Source: VBAT01 sp036520835 (lineage in GTDB: Bacteria; Bacteroidota; Bacteroidia; Chitinophagales; Chitinophagaceae). From it: DNA of 10,116 nucleotides. Position numbers and translations under genes: made by a program. Shown here in pieces: positions 5,355 to 10,116 of the stretch. Within the stretch, counting starts at the first letter, position 1. The number at the start of each line of letters is the position of its first letter. The notes beneath the pieces were generated by a model. The model was not told the DNA's origin. It worked only from the letters and a program-made list of their open reading frames with translations, and made no database searches. The stretch lies in NCBI GenBank assembly GCA_036520835.1, contig DATDIX010000391.1, positions 1 through 10,116 on the forward strand, read 5' to 3'.

Positions 5355-6341
5355 ATGGCAATAAAAAAGAATAATCAGGAAAGACCGGAGTCTTCCAACT
5401 CCTCCCCCTTAGGGGGAGTCAGAGGGGGCTCCTGTATTGTCAAATGCCCGGGGACTGTTGCCAATCTTGTATGCGGCTTTGATATTCTTGGTATGGCCCT
5501 GAATGCGCCTTATGATATTATGCAGTTGAAACTGCTCGATGAGCCCAAAGTTGTTATTATTAATAAAGATGAATTCAATTTACCGACAGATCCGGAGAGA
5601 AATGTAGCAGGTGTTGTCCTGTTATCTATTATAGAAAAAATGGATAACAAGATCGGATTTGAGGTCGAAATTGAAAAGCATATTAAGCCCGGTAGCGGGA
5701 TTGGTTCCAGCGCAGCGAGTGCTGCAGGCGCTGCCGTTGCGGCGAATCATTTATTGGGTAATATTTTTTCCAATGATGAAGTAGTTCAGTTTGCCATGAA
5801 CGGCGAGAAGCTGGCTTCAGGAGTAAAACATGCTGATAATATTGCGCCCTGTATTTTAGGCGGAGTAAGCCTGATACGAAGTATTCATCCGTTGGATATC
5901 ATCGCCATACCTTCTCCCGACCTGTATGTTACAGTCGTACATCCGCAGATAGAAGTAAGAACTTCTGATGCCAGGCAAATATTACGCAAACAAGTATTAC
6001 TGAAAGATGCGATCAGGCAATGGGGAAATATTGCCGGGTTAGTGACCGGGTTTTTAAAAAATGATCATGCCCTGATCGGCCGGTCGCTGGAAGATGTGAT
6101 CATTGAACCGGTGAGAAGTATTTTGATCCCCGGCTTTGATGAAATAAAGACCCGGTGCAAAGAAGCAGGTGCATTAGGCGGTGGTATTTCCGGTTCGGGA
6201 CCTTCCGTATTTATGCTGAGCGAAAATGAAAGAATTGCAAAGGCAACAGAGCAGGTAATGAAAGAAGTGTATGAAAGGATCGGGATAGATTATTATACTT
6301 ATGTAACGACGATCAATAAGAAGGGAGTGGAAATTGTCTGA
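5355..6341 (+). CDS. thrB: Homoserine kinase
   Basis: Phosphorylates homoserine to O-phosphohomoserine, the fourth step to threonine; a cytoplasmic GHMP-family kinase of 328 residues (E. coli 310). The family N-terminus begins at about residue 27 with CIVKCPGTVANLVCGFDILG. The ATP-binding motif KPGSGIGSSAASAAGA is at 111-126, HADNIAPCILGG at 159-170, and the third GHMP motif GALGGGISGSGPSVF at 272-286. The first 26 residues are an extension not needed by the fold; residues about 12-26 (ESSNSSPLGGVRGGS) are encoded by palindromic repeat copy B. No ATG, GTG or TTG lies in frame between the repeat and the conserved core, so the ATG at 5355 is the best start and the insert must be translated. It should flex at the N-terminus without blocking the active site, but this is inference. 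thrC follows after 55 bases. Confidence 0.95.
   Translation: MAIKKNNQERPESSNSSPLGGVRGGSCIVKCPGTVANLVCGFDILGMALNAPYDIMQLKLLDEPKVVIINKDEFNLPTDPERNVAGVVLLSIIEKMDNKIGFEVEIEKHIKPGSGIGSSAASAAGAAVAANHLLGNIFSNDEVVQFAMNGEKLASGVKHADNIAPCILGGVSLIRSIHPLDIIAIPSPDLYVTVVHPQIEVRTSDARQILRKQVLLKDAIRQWGNIAGLVTGFLKNDHALIGRSLEDVIIEPVRSILIPGFDEIKTRCKEAGALGGGISGSGPSVFMLSENERIAKATEQVMKEVYERIGIDYYTYVTTINKKGVEIV
5397..5430 (-). repeat. G/C-rich palindromic repeat, copy B, inserted in frame in thrB
   Basis: Read on the minus strand this is AGCCCCCTCTGAC, then TCCCCCTAAGGGGGA, then GGAGTT, the same architecture as copy A. CTCCCCC (5402-5408) and GGGGGAG (5412-5418) form a 7-bp stem with loop TTA. In the thrB frame it encodes approximately NSSPLGGVRGGS with no stop codon. 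Three 7-base blocks pair with copy A in the transcript (5264-5270 with 5423-5429, 5274-5280 with 5411-5417, 5282-5288 with 5403-5409), enclosing the thrB start. Confidence 0.8.
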
Positions 6342-6396
6342 ACCATGATTTATAGGATTTGTGGGATTATTCAGAAAAATTAAGTGCATAACCTAA

Positions 6397-7692
6397 ATGA
6401 AATACTACAGCACAAATAATAAATCACCATTTGTTGATTTCAAAGAAGCGACCATCAACGGGCAGGCTCCGGATAAAGGATTGTATTTTCCTGAGAAGAT
6501 CCCACTAGTTGATAAAGCGCTTATCGAAAACATTGAAAATTATTCTAACGAGGAAATTGCATTCAACGTAATTCATCCTTATATCGGCGGATCAATTCCC
6601 GACGACAAGCTGATGCAAATTGTAAAAGAAACGATCAATTTCCCGATCCCGCTTGTAAAGATCAGCGACAATATTTCTACGCTTGAATTATTTCATGGGC
6701 CAACACTGGCGTTTAAAGATGTAGGCGCAAGGTTTATGAGCCGTTGCCTTGGACATTTTGTACGGGATAATAATAAAAAAGTTACCGTGCTTGTCGCTAC
6801 TTCGGGTGATACCGGTGGGGCAGTGGCCAATGGCTTTTATAATGTAGATGGGGTAGAAGTCGTCATTCTTTATCCTTCCGGAAAAGTAAGCCCGGTGCAG
6901 GAAAAACAATTGACAACACTGGGAAAGAATATTCATGCACTGGAGATCGAAGGGAACTTTGATGATTGCCAGCAGATGGTCAAAGAGGCATTTACAGATG
7001 CTGAACTAAAACAAAAACTGTTTCTCACTTCTGCCAACTCTATTAATGTGGCGAGATGGTTACCACAACAGTTCTATTATTTTTTTGCATATAAGCAATG
7101 GGCGGATAAAAACAACCCTCCCGTAATAAGCGTACCCAGTGGCAATTTTGGAAATATCTGTGCGGGAATATTAGCCAGCCGGTCTGGTTTGCCGGTCAAA
7201 CATTTCATTGCTGCCTGCAATGTGAATGATATTGTAAGCGATTACCTGCAAACACAGGAACTGAAACCCAGGCTGGCTGTCGCCACCCTTTCCAATGCAA
7301 TGGATGTGGGTAATCCAAGTAATTTCATCCGGATACTGGAGATATTTCATCACCAGTTCCCTGAATTGAAAAGCATGCTTTCTTCCTGCACTATTACCGA
7401 TAAAGAAACAACGGAAACGATCAGCGAAGTATACCGGCAATATAACTATACAGCAGACCCGCATGGCGCTGTCGGCTACCTGGCATTGAAAAGATGGCTG
7501 GATGAACATCCCGGTTTGAAAGGTTTCTTCCTTGAAACGGCCCACCCTGTCAAGTTCCCGGATGCAGTAGAACAATATACGGGTAAGAAACTTGTACTAC
7601 CCGGCTCTGTGCAACATATTATGAACAGTAAAAAGATAAGTATTAAAATGAAGCCTCACTACGAAGCGTTAAAGAACTACCTGTTGGGCTGA
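6397..7692 (+). CDS. thrC: Threonine synthase
   Basis: A PLP enzyme that converts O-phosphohomoserine and water to threonine and phosphate, the last step of the pathway; cytoplasmic. Its 431 residues match the 428-residue E. coli type. The PLP lysine is K107 in HGPTLAFKDVG (100-110). ATSGDTGGAVA at 134-144 is the phosphate-binding loop region, NSINVARW is at 214-221, VPSGNFGN at 246-253, and ADPHGAVGY at 353-361. FLETAHPVKFPDA near the C-terminus is also characteristic. The start ATG at 6397 lies 55 bases after thrB, in the same operon. The short gap contains repetitive-looking GGATTTGT / GGATTATT text but no clear terminator or promoter. No terminator is evident downstream either; the next gene has its own promoter. 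Confidence 0.97.
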   Translation: MKYYSTNNKSPFVDFKEATINGQAPDKGLYFPEKIPLVDKALIENIENYSNEEIAFNVIHPYIGGSIPDDKLMQIVKETINFPIPLVKISDNISTLELFHGPTLAFKDVGARFMSRCLGHFVRDNNKKVTVLVATSGDTGGAVANGFYNVDGVEVVILYPSGKVSPVQEKQLTTLGKNIHALEIEGNFDDCQQMVKEAFTDAELKQKLFLTSANSINVARWLPQQFYYFFAYKQWADKNNPPVISVPSGNFGNICAGILASRSGLPVKHFIAACNVNDIVSDYLQTQELKPRLAVATLSNAMDVGNPSNFIRILEIFHHQFPELKSMLSSCTITDKETTETISEVYRQYNYTADPHGAVGYLALKRWLDEHPGLKGFFLETAHPVKFPDAVEQYTGKKLVLPGSVQHIMNSKKISIKMKPHYEALKNYLLG

Positions 7693-7698
7693 TCAGGA

Positions 7699-7729
7699 TT
7701 GACAAGGCACCGGGGTTTCTCTATCTTTG
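7699..7729 (+). promoter_or_regulatory. Bacteroidota-type promoter for the gene at 7746
   Basis: TTG at 7699-7701, a 20-base spacer, then TATCTTTG at 7722-7729, an exact match to TAnnTTTG. Transcription would begin near 7735, so the untranslated leader would be only about ten bases. This is the best-formed promoter in the window and separates this gene from the thr operon. Confidence 0.7.
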
Positions 7730-7745
7730 CAGTGAAGAGTTAGCA

Positions 7746-8309
7746 ATGCATAATATAGAACCTTTTTATAACTGGCGTCATATTTATATAAGTGAGGAGG
7801 ATGCTTTGTCTCCCTTTTTCGGACGTACCTACTCCGAGTTCGAGTTTTCACTAACAGTTTATAATTATTATATACACCCCCAATGGGATGATTTTGGAAG
7901 CAAGACACTGTACCTGAAAGTGCTGCTGGCTGACTACGAAGAGAAATATGTAGTTCTTGAATTGCTTGGTGAATGGAATGATGCAGTGGAAAATGATATC
8001 ATGGAGCTGAAAAGAGAAGTGCTGGAGAAATTCACGTATGAAGGGATCAATAAGATCATACTGATAGCTGAAAACGTATTGAACTATCATAGCGACGGCC
8101 GGGAGTATTATGAAGAACTGGCTGAGGAGATCAGCGAGGCAAAAGGCTGGATCGTTTGCCTGAATATGCCGGAACAGACCCAGTATGACTTCCGGAAAGC
8201 CCATCTTGACCGCTATATTGAGCTAGTGGAGCTCGATAACTGGAGAACATATAAACCCTTTCACTTATTCAAGAAGATAGATGCGGAACAAAGGGCAAGA
8301 CTCGCATAA
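7746..8309 (+). CDS. Conserved-looking hypothetical protein, 187 aa
   Basis: I do not recognise a named family, though this kind of protein (opening with an aromatic MHNIEPFYNWR, then EFEFSLTVYNYYIHPQWDDFGS at about 31-52) seems familiar from other Bacteroidota. It has no signal peptide and no membrane segment, so it should be cytoplasmic. It is acidic and looks alpha/beta: strands around 53-61, 68-74, 102-108 and 134-140 alternate with helices around 80-96 and 118-132. The C-terminus has NWRTYKPFHLF (165-175). Many Tyr and Trp residues and two Cys occur, with no metal or nucleotide motif. The middle part is loosely reminiscent of SpoIIAA/STAS-like domains, but this is a weak impression. It has its own promoter, lies between thrC and sdhC, and codon use resembles its neighbours. 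A role linked to succinate dehydrogenase is only suggested by position. Confidence 0.8.
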   Translation: MHNIEPFYNWRHIYISEEDALSPFFGRTYSEFEFSLTVYNYYIHPQWDDFGSKTLYLKVLLADYEEKYVVLELLGEWNDAVENDIMELKREVLEKFTYEGINKIILIAENVLNYHSDGREYYEELAEEISEAKGWIVCLNMPEQTQYDFRKAHLDRYIELVELDNWRTYKPFHLFKKIDAEQRARLA

Positions 8310-8350
8310 CAGGCCCTCAAACTTTTCTGTGCCATTTGCTGTTCCGATAG

Positions 8351-8358
8351 TAAATTTG
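8351..8358 (+). promoter_or_regulatory. Candidate -7 element for the sdh genes
   Basis: TAAATTTG matches TAnnTTTG exactly and lies 33 bases before the sdhC start codon. The -33 element is less clear: TTTG at 8335-8338 is too close (12-base spacer), and at the normal distance there is only TTCTG (8325-8329). Likely promoter of sdhC-sdhA. Confidence 0.5.
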
Positions 8359-8390
8359 CCCAAAATTTAATAACCCCTCTTTGATTGCTT

Positions 8391-9080
8391 ATGAAATGGT
8401 CTGAATTCTTCACCTCATCGGTTGGCAGAAAGCTGGTAATGGCGTTGACGGGTTTGTTTTTGATCAGTTTTTTAGTGGTTCATGCAGGTATCAATGCCTG
8501 TATCTGGGCAAATGATGGCGGACTTATGTTCAACAAAGCCGCCCATTTTATGGGGGCCACGGTTGTTATCCGCATCATGGAAGTGGGTTTATTCATCGGA
8601 ATTTTTCTTCATATCATACAGGGTTACATCCTGGAATTTTCTAATCGCAGCAAAAGAAAGGTCGGTTATAACGTAAACCTGGGCAATAAAGGCAGCAAAT
8701 GGTACAGCAGAAGTATGGGCCTCCTGGGAACAATCCTTTTACTATTCTTTATCATTCACTGGTATCATTTCTGGATCCCTTCAAGGTTTACCGGTATCCC
8801 CGGACCTGAAATGGAAATTGCGCCGGGAAAGTATGCGCATAATTTATATGCATTAATGCAGGTTACATTTACTGAAACATGGGTGGTGGTCGTATATGTG
8901 CTGGCCTGTATCTCTCTTTGCTGGCATTTGATACATGGTTTTCAAAGCGCCTTCAGAACTGTTGGCGTAAGCAATCGCAGGTATTTGAATTTAATAAAGG
9001 CGGCAGGCATCGCATATTCTGTTATTATATCATTAGCATTTGCGATGATGCCGGTGAGTATGCATTTGGGATGGGTGTAA
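8391..9080 (+). CDS. sdhC: Succinate dehydrogenase cytochrome b558 subunit
   Basis: A 229-residue integral membrane subunit of complex II that anchors the SdhAB head, holds haem b and passes electrons to or from menaquinone. Five hydrophobic segments are seen at about 14-36, 57-80, 109-129, 164-184 and 201-222, matching the single-anchor b558 type. Candidate haem-ligand histidines inside the helices are H31, H74, H123, H179 and H182; which four are axial ligands cannot be fixed here. I chose the ATG at 8391 (MKWSEFFTSSVGRK) rather than the in-frame TTG at 8385, because the protein then begins as in the family and an ATG is present two codons later. sdhA follows after a long 260-bp gap full of palindromic repeats. 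The stop codon is followed immediately by repeat copy C. Confidence 0.93.
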   Translation: MKWSEFFTSSVGRKLVMALTGLFLISFLVVHAGINACIWANDGGLMFNKAAHFMGATVVIRIMEVGLFIGIFLHIIQGYILEFSNRSKRKVGYNVNLGNKGSKWYSRSMGLLGTILLLFFIIHWYHFWIPSRFTGIPGPEMEIAPGKYAHNLYALMQVTFTETWVVVVYVLACISLCWHLIHGFQSAFRTVGVSNRRYLNLIKAAGIAYSVIISLAFAMMPVSMHLGWV

Positions 9081-9105
9081 CCCCTTGTTCCCCTAAAGGG
9101 GAAAC
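9081..9105 (+). repeat. Palindromic repeat, copy C, directly after sdhC
   Basis: Reads CCCCTTG, then TTCCCC-TAAA-GGGGAA (9088-9103), then AC. It has the same order of parts as copy A (C-block, spacer, C-block, G-block, A-C-T tail) with four instead of five C or G per block, so it appears to be a diverged member. The stem is 6 bp. It starts at the base after the sdhC TAA. With no T tract it is a poor terminator, but it could protect the 3' end of the sdhC message. Confidence 0.6.
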
Positions 9106-9157
9106 TTAGATCAAAGATTTCTTGTGAAAAGGAAAAGTAATAAAGTAAGTTGAACGG

Positions 9158-9170
9158 GCCCCGGAGGGGC
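9158..9170. repeat. Short palindrome GCCCC-GGA-GGGGC in the sdhC-sdhA gap
   Basis: A 5-bp G/C stem with a three-base loop, followed by GTAATGTTAATAGAAG. It resembles another short palindrome type found scattered between genes in this phylum, from memory only. No T tract follows. Confidence 0.5.
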
Positions 9171-9190
9171 GTAATGTTAATAGAAGATAA

Positions 9191-9225
9191 GTCAGGGGTT
9201 CGTAGTAAGAACCCTGACAGGGTTC
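9191..9225. repeat. Triple-arm palindromic repeat (GTCAGGG / GAACCCTGAC / GGGTTC)
   Basis: GTCAGGGGTTC (9191-9201) pairs with GAACCCTGAC (9209-9218), ten pairs with one bulged G and a seven-base loop. The same middle arm GAACCC (9209-9214) can instead pair with GGGTTC (9220-9225) around TGACA. The two hairpins are mutually exclusive, so the region could switch, or it may simply be a decayed tandem of a palindromic repeat. Confidence 0.6.
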
Positions 9226-9239
9226 AATAATTGATGAAT

Positions 9240-9281
9240 AGTATTGTATTGTATTGTATATGTGGTGATAATGACAATACA
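9240..9281. repeat. GTATT pentamer run with an 8-bp inverted repeat
   Basis: GTATT occurs three times in tandem from 9241, followed by GTATA. TGTATTGT (9250-9257) is complementary to ACAATACA (9274-9281) around a 16-base loop. The run is a low-complexity tract that could vary in length between strains. I see no promoter element in it. Confidence 0.5.
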
Positions 9282-9309
9282 AAAGCGCAAATAAAAACCA
9301 ATTAGCCTG

Positions 9310-9335
9310 TTAGCACATTATCAAATTAGCACATT
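9310..9335 (+). repeat. Direct repeat TTAGCACATT x2 before sdhA
   Basis: TTAGCACATT is at 9310-9319 and 9326-9335, with ATCAAA between, giving a 16-base period. The second copy ends five bases before the sdhA start codon, so it occupies the ribosome-docking region. A partial earlier copy AATTAGCC (9300-9307) suggests the remains of a longer array. No promoter or terminator is recognised in the rest of the 9106-9340 stretch. Confidence 0.55.
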
Positions 9336-9340
9336 GTTTT

Positions 9341-10116
9341 ATGCTTGATTCAAAAATTCCGGCCGGTACATTAGAGAAGAAGTGGCAAGATTATAAGGGA
9401 CATTGTAAACTGGTGAACCCGGCGAATAAACGTAAGCTGGAGATCATTGTAATTGGAACAGGGTTAGCCGGCGCTTCTGCTGCTGCCGCATTGGCTGAAC
9501 AAGGCTATAAAGTAAAAGCTTTTTGTTTCCAGGACTCTCCTCGCAGGGCTCACTCCATAGCTGCGCAGGGCGGCATCAATGCTGCCAAGAATTACCAGAA
9601 TGATGGGGACAGCGTTTTCCGTTTGTTTTATGATACGATCAAAGGGGGAGATTACCGTGCAAGGGAAGGAAATGTGCACCGTCTTGCTGAGGTAAGTGTC
9701 AATATCATTGATCAGTGCGTGGCGCAGGGTGTGCCATTTGCAAGAGAATATGGAGGTCTGTTAAATAACCGTTCTTTTGGAGGTACACAGGTAAAAAGAA
9801 CTTTTTATGCTGCCGGTCAAACGGGCCAGCAATTATTAATAGGCGCTTACCAGGCTTTGGAACGCCAGGTGGCATTGGGCAATGTAACTATGTACAGCCG
9901 TCATGAGATGCTGGATGTTGTTGTTATAGATGGTAAGGCCAGGGGGATCATTGCAAGAGATCTTATCAATGGAAAACTGGAACGTCATTTCGGACACGCT
10001 GTATTATTATGCAGCGGCGGTTATGGCAATGTATTTTATTTAAGTACAAATGCAATGGGCAGTAATGTAACGGCTGCCTGGAAAGCACATAAGAAAGGAG
10101 CTTACTTCGCTAATCC
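9341..10116 (+). CDS. sdhA: Succinate dehydrogenase / fumarate reductase flavoprotein subunit, N-terminal part
   Basis: The first 258 codons of the FAD-bearing catalytic subunit of complex II, which oxidises succinate to fumarate on the cytoplasmic face; the frame is open to the window end. After a polar N-terminal stretch (MLDSKIPAGTLEKKW) the dinucleotide-binding strand and GTGLAGASAA motif lie at 35-48. H71 in RRAHSIAAQGGINAAKN is the expected site of covalent FAD attachment. REYGGLLNNRSFGGTQVKR further on is typical of this subfamily, as is LLCSGGYGNVFYLSTNA. The extended N-terminus before the FAD motif is usual for the enzyme paired with five-helix SdhC. The ATG at 9341 was chosen because it gives this N-terminus; upstream is repeat sequence. 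sdhB is expected after it. Dehydrogenase rather than fumarate reductase direction is assumed, not shown. Confidence 0.95.
   Translation, partial: MLDSKIPAGTLEKKWQDYKGHCKLVNPANKRKLEIIVIGTGLAGASAAAALAEQGYKVKAFCFQDSPRRAHSIAAQGGINAAKNYQNDGDSVFRLFYDTIKGGDYRAREGNVHRLAEVSVNIIDQCVAQGVPFAREYGGLLNNRSFGGTQVKRTFYAAGQTGQQLLIGAYQALERQVALGNVTMYSRHEMLDVVVIDGKARGIIARDLINGKLERHFGHAVLLCSGGYGNVFYLSTNAMGSNVTAAWKAHKKGAYFAN

Noticed and set aside
6342..6396. GGATTTGT / GGATTATT text in the thrB-thrC gap as a repeat element or site
   Set aside because: It may belong to another intergenic repeat family, but two imperfect eight-base units are too little to support a call.
8385..8390. TTG as an earlier start for sdhC
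   Set aside because: It adds only two residues and an ATG follows at 8391 that gives the expected family N-terminus.
8879..9109. 76-codon plus-strand frame at the end of sdhC
   Set aside because: Overlaps sdhC in another frame and ends within the palindromic repeat; its translation has no family features.

Overview
The window reads as chromosomal DNA from a Bacteroidota member, probably of the Chitinophagia/Sphingobacteriia type. Three things suggest this. Two intergenic regions carry the TAnnTTTG -7 motif used by this phylum's primary sigma factor, one of them also with a well-spaced -33 TTG. Start codons generally lack Shine-Dalgarno sequences. The gene set (S41 protease, BadF-type sugar kinase plus MurQ, fused ThrA with ThrB and ThrC, five-helix b558 SdhC followed by SdhA) is typical of the group. 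Species cannot be decided from the sequence. No phage, transposase, CRISPR or tRNA was seen; this is core metabolism, with the unusual material in the gaps.

Layout. Positions 1-719 (minus) hold the N-terminal part of a membrane-anchored S41 C-terminal processing protease. It diverges across a 163-bp gap containing inverted arrays of a degenerate heptamer from a two-gene cell-wall amino-sugar salvage unit: a BadF/BadG-type GlcNAc/MurNAc kinase (883-1725) and the MurNAc-6-phosphate etherase murQ (1765-2580). A 247-bp leader region follows. It has a candidate promoter, a 14-codon leader peptide made mostly of Thr and Ile (2683-2727), a hairpin across the leader stop codon, and an intrinsic terminator (2763-2807) just before thrA. 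This is the architecture of a ribosome-mediated threonine attenuator. It controls thrA (fused aspartokinase/homoserine dehydrogenase), thrB (homoserine kinase) and thrC (threonine synthase), which together turn aspartate into threonine with aspartate-semialdehyde dehydrogenase encoded elsewhere.

A conserved-looking protein of unknown function (7746-8309) with its own strong promoter separates the thr operon from the succinate dehydrogenase genes sdhC (8391-9080) and sdhA (9341 to the window end). sdhB presumably follows outside the window.

The most notable observations are the threonine/isoleucine attenuator and a G/C-rich palindromic repeat present in three copies. Copy A supplies the stop codon of thrA. 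Copy B, in opposite orientation, lies inside the thrB reading frame and is translated as an N-terminal insert containing SPLGGVRGG. Copy C abuts the sdhC stop codon. Further palindromes and short direct repeats fill the 260-bp sdhC-sdhA gap, so small repeats appear to have accumulated at gene junctions throughout this region.
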